From Thiothrix nivea DSM 5205 (GTDB lineage: Bacteria > Pseudomonadota > Gammaproteobacteria > Thiotrichales > Thiotrichaceae): a DNA stretch of 64,000 nucleotides. This document shows, one piece after another, positions 9,040 to 18,883 of this stretch (positions are counted from its first letter, which is position 1; the number at the start of each line of letters is the position of its first letter). Where the stretch lies: assembly GCF_000260135.1 (NCBI RefSeq), contig NZ_JH651384.1:4324693-4388692 (forward strand). The letters are read 5' to 3'. The notes beneath the pieces are model-generated. The model was not told the origin of the DNA and did not search any database. It saw nothing but the letters and a program-made list of their open reading frames with translations. Both the position numbers and the translations under genes were made by a program.

Positions 9040-9678
9040 ATGACAAGTCAGGAACGGGTGTATGTGGTGGATGATGACCTCTCGGTCAGGGAGGCGCTCA
9101 GCAGCCTGATCCGTTCCACCGGCTTACAGGTGGAAACCTACCCTTCGGCAGCAGAATTTCTGGCATCGCCCCGTCAGGCCGGAGTCGCCTGTCTGGTACT
9201 GGATGTGCGGATGCCGGGCTTGAGCGGGCTGGAGTTACAGACCCAGCTGAAGCAACTCGACGTTTCTATTCCCATCATTTTCATCACCGGACATGGTGAC
9301 ATCCCGATGGCGGTGTGGGCGATGAAAAAGGGGGCGGTTGAATTCCTCTCCAAGCCTTTCAGCGATGACGACCTGCTCTCTGCTATCCGGGTTGCGCTGG
9401 ATCAGGCGCATGCGTCCCATCAGGAGGAAAACGAGATCGGTGAAATCCGCCGCCGTTATGCCTTGCTGACCGGGCGGGAGAGGGAGGTTATTACCTACAT
9501 GGTCAAAGGTGCACTGAACAAACAGGCAGCGGCGGAATTGGGAGTGTCCGAAATGACGGTGAAAGTGCACCGCCATAACATCATGCACAAGATGGGCGTG
9601 GCGACTTTGCCCGATCTGGTGCGGATGATGGAACGCCTGAATGCGGCCAGTAGTACCCGGCAGCAAGATAAATCTTGA
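9040..9678 (+). CDS. tmoT: TodT/TmoT-type response regulator
   Basis: A 212-residue regulator with an N-terminal receiver (Asp55 in LVLDVRMPG, Lys in FLSKPFSDDD) and a C-terminal LuxR-type helix-turn-helix (LTGREREVI, NKQAAAELGVSEMTVKVHRH). This matches the TodT/StyR/FixJ type. It starts 15 bp after the kinase gene with GGGAGG ahead of the ATG, so the two are co-transcribed partners. It most likely activates the tmo promoter, and possibly the dmp operon at 21.7 kb, when the kinase senses an aromatic compound. The candidate site at 962-995 is unproven. Confidence 0.92.
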   Translation: MTSQERVYVVDDDLSVREALSSLIRSTGLQVETYPSAAEFLASPRQAGVACLVLDVRMPGLSGLELQTQLKQLDVSIPIIFITGHGDIPMAVWAMKKGAVEFLSKPFSDDDLLSAIRVALDQAHASHQEENEIGEIRRRYALLTGREREVITYMVKGALNKQAAAELGVSEMTVKVHRHNIMHKMGVATLPDLVRMMERLNAASSTRQQDKS

Positions 9679-9747
9679 CAGGATATTGCCAGTATAGTCA
9701 CCTCTGTTACTCTGCCAGTAACATCAACAGGGGTCTGAACAACGCTT

Positions 9748-10542
9748 ATGGACATGCCAAAAAATCATTTCAAACAAGCCATGAAAGCCAACCAGCTACA
9801 AATTGGGTTATGGCTGGGGCTGGGCGAAACGTTTTCATCCGAAATCTGTGCGGGCGCGGGGTTCGACTGGCTGCTGATTGATGCCGAACACGGCCCCAAT
9901 GACTTGCGCAGCATCCTCGCCCAATTGCAGGCGATAGCCCCGTATGCATCGCAGCCAGTTGTGCGCCCGCCGCTTGGTGATCATGTGCTGATCAAGCAGT
10001 TGTTGGAAACCGGCATCCAGACCCTGTTGATTCCGATGGTGGAAACGGCTGAACAGGCGCGGATGCTGGTGCAGGCGATGCGTTACCCGCCGTATGGGAT
10101 TCGCGGTGTCGGCAGCGCACTGGCAAGGGCTTCCCGCTGGGGGCGGGTTGGCAACTACATGCAGGAGGCCGATGAGCAAATGTGCCTGCTGGTACAAGTG
10201 GAAACCCGCACCGGCATGGAAAATCTGGATGAAATTCTGGAAATCGAGTGCATCGACGGCATCTTTTTCGGCGCGGCTGATCTGGCCGCTTCGTATGGTT
10301 TCAAGGGCGAATCCAACCACCCCGAAATCGTCGAGCGCATTCTCGACGGTTTGGCAAAGGTGAAAAGCAAAGGGCTGGGTGGCGGGGTCTTGTGCAATGA
10401 CAAGGCACTCAACCAGCGGTATATGGATGCCGGGGCTAATTTTGTCGCGGTGGGCGTGGATGCGCTGCTACTGGCCAAGGCGACCAGTGATTTGCTGGGG
10501 CAGTATAAAAGCGGGGTTCAGGTGGGGGCGGGGAGCTATTGA
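9748..10542 (+). CDS. hpaI: HpaI-type 4-hydroxy-2-oxoheptanedioate aldolase
   Basis: A 264-residue class II pyruvate aldolase of the HpcH/HpaI family, closely resembling E. coli HpaI (AGAGFDWLLIDAEHGPN, PVVRPPLGD, GIRGVGSALARASRW). The base His (DAEHGPN), substrate Arg (VVRPP), metal Glu (VQVETRTG) and metal Asp (GAADLAASYG) are all present. HpaI cleaves 4-hydroxy-2-oxo acids to pyruvate plus an aldehyde and accepts 4-hydroxy-2-oxovalerate poorly. Here it follows tmoST rather than a homoprotocatechuate cluster, so it may act on a product of the meta pathway alongside DmpG. A second in-frame ATG lies at 9754. Confidence 0.88.
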   Translation: MDMPKNHFKQAMKANQLQIGLWLGLGETFSSEICAGAGFDWLLIDAEHGPNDLRSILAQLQAIAPYASQPVVRPPLGDHVLIKQLLETGIQTLLIPMVETAEQARMLVQAMRYPPYGIRGVGSALARASRWGRVGNYMQEADEQMCLLVQVETRTGMENLDEILEIECIDGIFFGAADLAASYGFKGESNHPEIVERILDGLAKVKSKGLGGGVLCNDKALNQRYMDAGANFVAVGVDALLLAKATSDLLGQYKSGVQVGAGSY

Positions 10543-12101
10543 AGCGTTTCCTCCCACTCAAACCGTACCAGATTCCGCGCCTGCCCGTTAAACTCCATGC
10601 CAATCAGGAAAATCCGCTGCTGCCCGTCACGATAGGGCGCGGCGTAATCTTTGTCCTTGATTTGCTTCAGGGCGCTGCCATCCCCTTCGGCTTCGTCGAC
10701 CATCTTGAACTCAAAGATGTAAACCTGCTTCTGCCCATCCGGCAGGGTAAAGCGTAGGGTAATATCCACCCGTCCCTTGTTGGTGCTTTCTTCCGCCCGC
10801 GTATCCAAACTCAGTGAGCAGAGGAAGGCATACACCACCGAGGCGTAATAGCCTTCATAAGCCGCAATCGGATTGTTGGTGTGGTTTTGGTGGGCGATGC
10901 CGTCAAACAGGGTGCGGAAACGTCGTTCCAGTGCGGTGAAGTCGTTGGTGAGGAACGCCTGATAGACCGAGCCGCGTTCGTGGCGGCTGTCGGTGAGGTA
11001 GTTTTCCAGCAGATACCCCATCAAGCTGTAACGAACTTCAAGGTTGGGGTAGGACAGGATGTATTCCGGCGTGCTGCCCGGAAATGCTGCCAGTTTCTGT
11101 TTAATGGTCAAATAACCGGTCTGGAACAGCAGGGTTTCCAGATGGATAGTGTCCACATCGAAATTACCCAGCATCTTGTATTCCATTCGCACCGCTTCCA
11201 GATCGGGCAGATGGAACGGGCGCTTGCGCAGGACTTCCACCAGAAAGCGTGGCGTGCCGGTTTCAAACCAATAGGGTAAATACTCCTTGCCTTTGCTGAT
11301 GAACAGCAGGATGTCGAACGGGTTGTAAACGCTTTCCCCCAACCAGTTGTAACCGTTGTACCAACGTTGCACCAGTTCCCTGTCCGCTCCTTGCAGGTGT
11401 TCGGCAAACTCGCGATCCAGCTCGTTTTGGGTATAGCCGCACAACGCGCTGTAACGTGCATCGAGGGTAATGTCTTCCAGATTGTTCAGGCCGCTGAACA
11501 ACGATACCTTGGAAAACTTGCTGACGCCGGTAAGCAGGGTAAAGCGGATATTGGCGTCGTTATCCTTGATGACGGAATACAGGTTGCGCAAGCCGTCACG
11601 CATTTCGGCGGCAATGGCAGGTTTGCTGATGTTGTCGAGAATCGGCTTGTCGTATTCATCCACTAGTACCACGGCGGACTGCCCGTATTTGATTTTGGCG
11701 GCGCGGATGATGTCGCTGAAACAACTGCTGACATCCTCCTGATCCGGGCATTCGAGGCCAAGTTGCTCCTGATTGACCCGCAGGATGTGACGGAAGCGCC
11801 GCTCCAGTTCCGCGCGGCTCTGTAAATGGCCTGCGCCGAAGCTGATGCGGATGACGGGATATTGCACTGACCAGTCCCAGTTCGGGTGGATATGCAAACC
11901 TCGGAACAGCGCTTCATTGCTAGCAAACAATTGGTGCAGGGTATCCACCAGCAACGACTTGCCGAAACGGCGCGGGCGTGACAGGAAGTAGTATTTGCCT
12001 GCATCGGTCAGCATTTGCACGTAGGCAGTCTTGTCTACATACACGTAGCCATCATTGATGATGTCTGCCAGGGTGCTGATGCCGATGGGTAACTTTTTCA
12101 T
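10536..12101 (-). CDS. AAA-ATPase-like protein with PD-(D/E)XK tail (DUF1703 type)
   Basis: A 521-residue protein of the large family that pairs an N-terminal AAA-ATPase-like domain with a C-terminal nuclease-like DUF1703 domain. It opens with LPIGISTLADIINDGYVYVD and has a degenerate Walker A (SRPRRFGKS), a Walker B-like strand (AVVLVDEYDKPIL) and, near the end, VDITLRF with VYIFEFKMV, which fits the DXXX-EXK pattern of PD-(D/E)XK enzymes. These proteins occur in many copies in bacteria such as Thiothrix, Bacteroides and Leptospira; their function is not known. It overlaps the end of hpaI by 7 bp, tail to tail. Confidence 0.85.
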   Translation of the reverse strand: MKKLPIGISTLADIINDGYVYVDKTAYVQMLTDAGKYYFLSRPRRFGKSLLVDTLHQLFASNEALFRGLHIHPNWDWSVQYPVIRISFGAGHLQSRAELERRFRHILRVNQEQLGLECPDQEDVSSCFSDIIRAAKIKYGQSAVVLVDEYDKPILDNISKPAIAAEMRDGLRNLYSVIKDNDANIRFTLLTGVSKFSKVSLFSGLNNLEDITLDARYSALCGYTQNELDREFAEHLQGADRELVQRWYNGYNWLGESVYNPFDILLFISKGKEYLPYWFETGTPRFLVEVLRKRPFHLPDLEAVRMEYKMLGNFDVDTIHLETLLFQTGYLTIKQKLAAFPGSTPEYILSYPNLEVRYSLMGYLLENYLTDSRHERGSVYQAFLTNDFTALERRFRTLFDGIAHQNHTNNPIAAYEGYYASVVYAFLCSLSLDTRAEESTNKGRVDITLRFTLPDGQKQVYIFEFKMVDEAEGDGSALKQIKDKDYAAPYRDGQQRIFLIGMEFNGQARNLVRFEWEETLQ

Positions 12102-12128
12102 GTCATTCAGTTTAGCATAAGGTGAATT

Positions 12129-13394
12129 TCAATAAATGGGCGCAAGCAGCAGGCTGACCGGCACGGCAAAAAACTGCCGTTCAGCCACCCGGAACGGCAG
12201 CAACCGCTCCCCACTGTAAAACACCAGACCGGATTCCAGCCGGTCACCCACAAATTCCGCCAATTGCACCAGCCCTTTGAAATCAGCTTCGCCAACGGTT
12301 GCTGACGCCTTGACTTCGATCCCGATCAACTTGCCGCCGCTACGTTCCAGCACAATATCCACTTCGTTCCTGCTGGTGTCGCGGAAGTGGTAAAGCCCGA
12401 CTTCTTCATCTGCCCAGCCCATGTGCTTGAAACATTCCATGACGATAAAGCTTTCCAGCAGGTTGCCAAACTGGGCGGAGATCGACAGTTGCCGTGCGTT
12501 AGTGATGCCGAGCAAATGGCAGGCCAGCCCGGTATCGACCATGTGCAGTTTGGGCATACCCACGGTTTGGCGTTTGGCGCTGTTTTTCACGAAAGGGTAG
12601 ACACGTTTGACGATAAACATCCATTCCAGCGCCTCGACGTAGGATTTGACGACCCGGTCGTTTTGCGCCAGATCGTTGGCGATGCTGGCGTATTTCAGCA
12701 GATTGCCACTCAAACCCGCCAAATATGGAATCAGGGCTTGCAGCTTGGCGTGATATTCCCCGCGCGCTGCGTACAGCGTTGCAAAATCCTTGAATAAACG
12801 CCCCTGCATGTAGGACTTGAACCAGATGGATTTGCCGCGCGTGCTTTTGCTTTGTACCTCCGGGTAGCCGCCATCCAGCAGGATTTGCGCCAGTTGTTCG
12901 CGCCCCAGTGGGGGGAATGCCTGTGGTTGGGCAAAGTCGGCTGCCAGCAGGTAGTTGATCAGATTGAAACGGCTGTCACGGATTTCGGTGATGGAAAGCG
13001 GCCACAATTCCACCCGCGCCATGTGCCCCGGCAAGGCTTCCTGCGTGCGGGCAGAACTGAAAATATCCGCCGAACCGGTCAGCAGGAACTTGCCTTTCTG
13101 TTCCGGCGGCAGGTTGTCGGAGGCGCGTTTGATGGCCGGGGTCAGTTCCGGCGCATACTGGAACTCATCCAGCACCACATTCTGCCCGGCAAAGGACTGG
13201 ATGAAGCCGTGCGGGTCATTCCGCGCCGCTGCCAATACGCCCTCATCATCCAGCGACAGGTATTGCATTCCTCGCCCGGCGGCAATAGCTTTGGCAAGCG
13301 TAGTCTTCCCTGCTTGGCGGGGGCCGGTCAGGTAAAGAATCCTGAATTCTTCCAGTAATTCCAACAGGAACGAGGTGCTGTTACGTGGATACAT
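12129..13394 (-). CDS. AAA_14/DUF4143 ATPase
   Basis: This 421-residue ATPase has Walker A GPRQAGKTTLA (about residue 21) and Walker B VVLDEFQYAP. Its C-terminal half has the DUF4143 pattern EVDIVLERSGG followed by KLIGIEVKAS, again a PD-(D/E)XK-like core. The family is widespread and patchily distributed; specific roles are unclear, though links to mobile DNA or defence have been suggested. It lies in the same direction as the neighbouring DUF1703-type gene, 27 bp apart, so the two may form one unit. Both belong to the accessory block that separates the upper and lower aromatic pathways. Confidence 0.85.
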   Translation of the reverse strand: MYPRNSTSFLLELLEEFRILYLTGPRQAGKTTLAKAIAAGRGMQYLSLDDEGVLAAARNDPHGFIQSFAGQNVVLDEFQYAPELTPAIKRASDNLPPEQKGKFLLTGSADIFSSARTQEALPGHMARVELWPLSITEIRDSRFNLINYLLAADFAQPQAFPPLGREQLAQILLDGGYPEVQSKSTRGKSIWFKSYMQGRLFKDFATLYAARGEYHAKLQALIPYLAGLSGNLLKYASIANDLAQNDRVVKSYVEALEWMFIVKRVYPFVKNSAKRQTVGMPKLHMVDTGLACHLLGITNARQLSISAQFGNLLESFIVMECFKHMGWADEEVGLYHFRDTSRNEVDIVLERSGGKLIGIEVKASATVGEADFKGLVQLAEFVGDRLESGLVFYSGERLLPFRVAERQFFAVPVSLLLAPIY

Positions 13395-13512
13395 GCGGGT
13401 TTCTCGCTATCTTAATGGGAGAAATACTAGACCTTAATGCGAGTTTTGGAAATTCTTGATGCGAGATATGGCTTTGTTTTCCGACTAATCCCAGCATCAC
13501 CCGTTTGTCAAT

Positions 13513-16205
13513 CTACCTTCCAATATCAACCAATTGCAAGGTTAAATAATCTATTAGTTCCATCATCTCAGTAGCAACACCGCTGCCGATTACTTGTTGT
13601 GCTTCTGCGGCGAAATCAATATCTCCAGTTCGGAGATACTCGATCAAGTCGGACACATCTGTTTGCAAATTTGAGGCAAAAGCTTCGAGTTGTCGGGTCA
13701 GCTCCTCGTTTTTCATGGAGAAGGTAGACTCCAAACTCCGGCGAGCGATGACCTCCTGTTCTGGGCGGTTCTCAGCGCCTAAGCCTTTACGATCCATTGA
13801 ACCAAGTTCATTAGCCAAGCTCAGCACCTCTCCAAACAGGCGGGCAATAGCAGACTGAGCATACGGTAATCCGATTTCTTCAGCCCAAGTGACCGCACCT
13901 TTGATGTCAGGAAAGAGAGTTTGATAGCCAGATTTTGCGAGTGCCGGAAATGCGATACCATCGATGAAAGGCATGATCGTAAGGTTTACTGATGAATCTA
14001 CCAACGATCGTATCAGCTCTGTTTGCTCTATGAGAGTGATCATCGCCACCTCAATGTCAGTCACTGGCAGTAGTGCAAGAACATCTGCTGGTGGCCACGG
14101 CAGGATACTTTTGGTGTTCATGCGAAGATGAAAATCCATCTCAACCCCGGCTGCCTTCGCCAACCGTTCAATTCCCGCCTTGCGCTGAGCTAATCGTTTC
14201 TCTCCCGCAGCTTTGGCGGATAGGGTTACAGCTCTTAATGCGTTATTCCGCTGCGCCTGCTTTCCACGACTGGCCCACGTTTTCACCGGTGGTTCTTGTC
14301 TTTCATTAGATTCACCAGCCAGTAAACGCAGGGTTTCCAATAGTGCCTTGAGCCGCATGAGTGTTGGCGGGGAGCCAGAACCAATAAGTTGCCAAGGTTC
14401 CTCGGCAATTGCCGTGTCAATATCGACGATAAGACTACTCAACCAAGCTATATATGCACCCGCTTGCTCGGGCAGCTTTGCGAACCTCTTGATCAAATTA
14501 ACGCTCGCGCTATGTAGCAGGTTCTGAAATTTGGTAATAGATGTATTTACATCACCGCTCCCGACACCTGAAGCTTTTAAGGGGGAAACGGCTGGCGGAG
14601 TAAGCGCTTCGGTTTCAGCATTGAGCGAATTCAACTTCTCAAAGAGACCACCAAGCGCATCTTTTCCCCGAAGATGTGCGTCGAAAATCTTTTCTAGTGT
14701 AGGTACAAGAGCTTCGAGAATCGCCACGCCTCTCGCAAGATAGTCGCTATAACTCGGAGCAGCAACACGACGGGAAATTAAATCGAGCCACTGCCTGTTC
14801 CATTGAGGAATGGACGGTGGCGGAAGGTTTTCTCGTGGTATCCGTTTTGTCGCAAGCGGATACTCGGCAAGCCCCGCCACTTCGCCATTCGCAATAATTG
14901 CATTTGACATCGCGATGTCAGCCGATGGGCACAAGGCTAAAAGCAATTCACATAAACTCACAACTGCGTCATGCGGATTTTCTTGTACGGAGCCTGCTAC
15001 ATACCAAAGATCACAACGGACGATCACGCCATCATCGGCACTTTCAATAGATACAGGACTGACCCAAGCTGTCTCCACCTGAACCATTGCAAAGAGCTTT
15101 TCTTGCCCGACCTTGGTTGCCCACTGAATCGCGGTTTCACGATCCAGTGCAGATAGAGCGCTCATTACCGCTCCCACAAAATGCAGGTCGGCATTCAGCA
15201 ATTTTGTTGGAACCTGCCTGAGAGCACTTCTTATCAGTTCTGTCAAAGGTGTCCCGACCAAGGCTGCAAGAATCTCATTCAGGCTCGCCAGATTCGCCTT
15301 CTTAATCAGATTCGCCAATGTGGAGGAAGACATACCATCAATCAGCAGTCGACGAGGATCATCTTCCGAGGAACCTTTGATCTGTTGGAGCCGACTAGAA
15401 GCAGCCAGAGCTTCTGGGATGATGTCGAGACTACGCAGATCGATACCGGCAATCCCAAACATCGCAGCGGCTCCGATTTGTGTTCGAGGTAGAGCACGGA
15501 CTTCGGGGGAATCCAGCCATTCGTCCACACCAGCAGAAATGCGCCCGATGCCTAAACCCCGAAGTGCGGATGCAAGAGCCAGAGCATCTGGTTCCCGCTC
15601 CAACCTGGGAATCAAACAATTGAGCACTGCCGAGACCGATAAACGTCGCGCTGATAAAGTGTTAGTCACCAAGGGTTCGAGATCAGTGGCGGGCACGCTT
15701 GCAACCGTCCGTTTGAAACTTGTTTCCAAGGTTGGTAATAGCGTCTGATGGGTCAAATGCAACAATTCTTCAGACCGAAGTTGATGCAAGCCAGTAAGAG
15801 CACCTGGAGAGGGAGAGCGAATCAAATGTTCCTGGATGAGTCGCTGTAGCGCTCGCGACAACTCGGCCTCACTGACTGCGAGTGTACTCATCAATTGTGA
15901 TACATCAATTTCAGCATTTGCTACGCCAGCCCAAGCACCGGAACGCAGAATATCGAGTTCAAGCGAACGAGCCGGATCCGAAATCCTGGCCGCAACCTGA
16001 TCAGCCAATAGATCACGCATCCTCCGACCGTGTGTCAAAATATGGACGTATTCAAGAAGGAAGCCATCGCTCAGGTTCCACGGCTCACGCCAACCCGCCC
16101 AGTCAGTCTTGCCTGCTTCGCGCAGCTCATGCCAAAGCCGCTCCGCGAGTTCGTTGTCAGGCTCCACACGTATTTCGGCTGCACGGGCACGTTCAGCAAT
16201 CAGTA
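13513..16205 (-). pseudogene. C-terminal part of an interrupted large ATPase (candidate defence gene)
   Basis: An open frame of about 884 codons runs from a possible GTG at 16167 to 13513, but the frame is open further up to the edge of an IS element. Removing the element (16209-17526) and one copy of the TTA target repeat joins it in frame to the gene part at 17530-18706: ...REEDV then ILIAERARAAEIRV. The restored protein would have about 1290 residues. This C-terminal part is mostly helical, without a motif I recognise, and would be the sensor or repeat region of a STAND-like protein. It may still be translated alone from the GTG but would lack nuclease and ATPase. Confidence 0.75.
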
Positions 16206-16208
16206 TTA

Positions 16209-17526
16209 GGGGATTTCCCTGAAAGATTCCCCCGCAATGGCTACACTTGTCTTATCGACAAGCGGAGTCCCTATCCCCATGCCCCCCGAACCCCAAACAG
16301 CTAACCCGATCCTGAGTGAATCCCAGATAGCCGACCTGAAACTGGCGGCCTCGAAAATGTCTGGCAGCACCCGCCGTGCGTTCCAGGCGGACATGAGCCG
16401 GAAATATTGTGCAGGCAACGCCCGCCAGACTGAAAGGTGTTTTGGCTGGGGTCGGGAGGGGGTGCAGTTGGGTTTGGGAGGAACAGCGCAGCGGCATGGT
16501 TTGCGTGGGTGCGCAGGCGGCGTATTGTGGCCAGAAGCGCTGGGAGGAAACCCAGCCGGAAGCGGCAGCCGCCTTGCTGGCGCTGGCGGAAGCACATAGC
16601 CAGCAAGACCCGACATTCCGCAGCAGCATCGCCTACACCCGCCTGACGGCGGCGGAAGCCATCCGGCAGTTACAGGCCATGGGTTTCAGCGGTGGACAAG
16701 TGCCCGCCCCCAGCACCATGGCGCGGATACTCAACCGGAATGGCTACCGCCTGCGCAAGGTGGAGAAAGCCAAGCCGCAAAAAAAATTCCAGAAACCGAC
16801 GCCATCTTCGCCAATATCCAGGCCAACGATGGGCAGTTTGCCGATGGGGCGGTCAAACGCCTGAGCATGGACTGCAAGGCGACCGTCAACATCGGTGACT
16901 ACTCACGGGGCGGGAAAACACGGGGTGACAATAAAGCCGCTGACCATGAGATGGGCTGCAAAGAGAAATACATCCCCTTTTGGCGTACTGGATGAGGACA
17001 GTGGGCAGGTTTACCTGACCTTCGGCAGTTCCAGCAAAACCAGTGACTTCATCGTGGATTCCCTGTGCCGGGTATGGGAACAGATGCCTTCTGCTGACAA
17101 GGACGCCTGCCAGTGCATCCAGATCAAAGCGGACAATGGCCCGGAAAGCAGCGGGATCAGGACGCAATTCCTCAAGCGCATGGTGGAATTCGCCAACCAT
17201 ACCGGTAAGACAGTCCACCTGCTGTACTACCCGCCTTACCACAGCAAGTACAACCCGATTGAACGCTGCTGGGGGATTCTGGAACAACACTGGAACGGCA
17301 CCCAGCTCAAGGATGCCGAAACCCTGCTGGAATGGGCAAAAACCATGACCTGGAAAGGCATCAACCCCATGGTCGAATTCAGTCGCAAGGTTTATGAGAA
17401 GGGTGTGACCCTCAGCAAAAAAGCTATGGAGGCTGTTGAGGCGAGGCTGGAAAGAAATGCTGCTTTACCAAAATGGGACATTCTGATTCGCCCTGTTTTT
17501 GGGTAATGTCTTTGAGGTAAATCACC
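16209..17526 (+). mobile_element. ISAzo13-family insertion sequence, copy 1 (decayed)
   Basis: The element is 1318 bp long. Its ends form an imperfect inverted repeat: GGGGATTTCCCTGAAAGA on the left and, read from the right, GGTGATTTACCTCAAAGA. It is flanked by a 3-bp direct repeat TTA (16206-16208 and 17527-17529). It is nearly identical to copy 2 at 18884-20199 but carries two extra bases in its transposase gene (one G near 16478, one C near 16977). It interrupts the minus-strand gene now represented by 17530-18706 and 13513-16205. Confidence 0.92.
16237..17506 (+). pseudogene. ISAzo13-type transposase, frameshifted
   Basis: This is the transposase gene of copy 1. Compared with copy 2 it has one extra G near 16478 and one extra C near 16977. 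Each breaks the frame in addition to the A8 run at 16779-16786 that both copies share. The DDE-domain parts are still readable (FGVLDEDSGQVYLTF, IKADNGPES, YYPPYHSKYNPIERCWG). Both extra bases lie in short homopolymers, so a sequencing error cannot be excluded, but as given the gene cannot make a full transposase. Confidence 0.85.
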
Positions 17527-17529
17527 TTA

Positions 17530-18706
17530 CATCTTCCTCACGAATAGAACCGAGCAGGACAACACCAGGAACTGACATCGCTTCTTTGAGCAACGCTCCC
17601 CAACTCTCCGGGTCGTTTCGCCCCACATCGTCCATGACGAAACCAAGTGGACTATCTTCCGAGGCGCGGAATGTTCGAATCAATTGACGTACAGAAGGAA
17701 TATCTGCAATGCTTAGACGACGGATACGAAACCACCGTACCGTATGGCGTAATATGCTGGCTGCTTCCCACATCAAAGCTGACTTGCCAGCTCCTGATGG
17801 GCCGACGATCAATGCTGCGCGGCGCTTTTCAATACCTTCTACCAAGGCCGACCTGCTTCGGGGACGCTCAGATACCAGTCCCGCTGCAACATGGCCGGGT
17901 TCTACATCGACCCCGAGATAGAAATTCGGATCATGCAAAGGTGTAAGAAAATCTACCGGTTCGCAAACACCCTCCCGAAGAGCGCGTTCGGTCGCATCGG
18001 TATCGACAGCAGCCAATACATCTCGTATTGACCTTTCAGTATCCGAGATTGAAAGGCCACGATAGTTCTCCGGCACCAACCTGCCATTGTCATCCGCCAG
18101 AATCCCCACACGGATAAGCAGTTCAGCGAAACACATTTGGGCTGCAAGCGGAGAACAGTTCAGCCGATCCACAATCAGGCTGATGGCTTGTTCTTGTGGT
18201 GAAGGTGCTATGGTGATCGCTGTTCTCGGGATAAAATCAGCAGCCCCCTTGAACTTGGAGAGTCTTGCGCTGATTGGACCTATGATTGAACAGGTTGTGG
18301 GTTGTTCTTCCAGACGAGGAAAACCTGTAACGTTCCGCTCAATAACAAGCACCAATTTTGTTGGCTGAGGTGAGGAAACAAGTGACCGGTTCCATAAGTT
18401 CTCTATAAATCCGGCTGTTTCGCTCTCCGTATAGTTCCCGAGATGTTCACGCCGACTTTTGACCTGAACAAAGCTTGTTGTTTCGCCCCGTAGCTCTACA
18501 TCATCACCACCCTCAGGAATCAAGATAGCGGGTGCTCTCCGCTCTGCCCATATTTCGACGGCTAGCCAAACGGATACCGCATCCTGATAACGGAAACCAC
18601 GCCCAGCATTGGAACCAGCCCTTGATGCAGTTGTGTTCGTAGAAGAATGTTGCTTTGGGTTATGACCTTTCTTGGCTTTTGTTTTCTTGCCCATGCTTAT
18701 GACCAT
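17530..18706 (-). pseudogene. N-terminal part of the interrupted gene: DUF4297-like nuclease plus P-loop ATPase
   Basis: About 390 residues survive. Residues 35-110 look like a DUF4297/Cap4-type PD-(D/E)XK nuclease: GRGFRYQDAVSVWLAVEIW, then GGDDVEL and FVQVKSRRE, which supply the acidic and QVK catalytic positions. At about residues 300-390 there is a P-loop ATPase: Walker A GPSGAGKSA and a Walker B-like strand LGFVMDDVG, in the style of STAND ATPases. Nuclease plus STAND-like ATPase plus a long helical C terminus is the plan of several antiphage proteins (AVAST-like). The present frame stops at 17522 inside the IS. The start may be ATG 18706 or 18694. Confidence 0.75.
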
Positions 18707-18766
18707 TGTTTCTGCACCAGCTCAGGCACTCCCTATCGAAGATAAAATGGTGCTCGACGCGTGATT

Positions 18767-18850
18767 CTGCTGATTGTACAGGACATTGTAAAATGGGGGA
18801 GATCACTTGGAAGTGCAAGCTAAACTCAATGCCCAGCGGAAACAAATAAT
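18767..18850 (-). pseudogene. Fragment of a GntR-family regulator gene
   Basis: About 70 bp match the gntR gene at 21045-21115 at roughly 70 percent by eye. On the minus strand it reads FRWALSLACTSK, a stop, then SPPFYNVLYNQQ, against FHWALISACTSKWLLHFYNTLYDQHK (shown here only for comparison in short pieces). The stop codon and loss of similarity on both sides show that it is dead. It lies between the start of the interrupted ATPase gene and IS copy 2. It may be what remains of a second regulator gene or of a local duplication. Confidence 0.55.
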
Positions 18851-18883
18851 TGCCAAGAAAAAAGGTGGGTAAAATGAGGCTAA

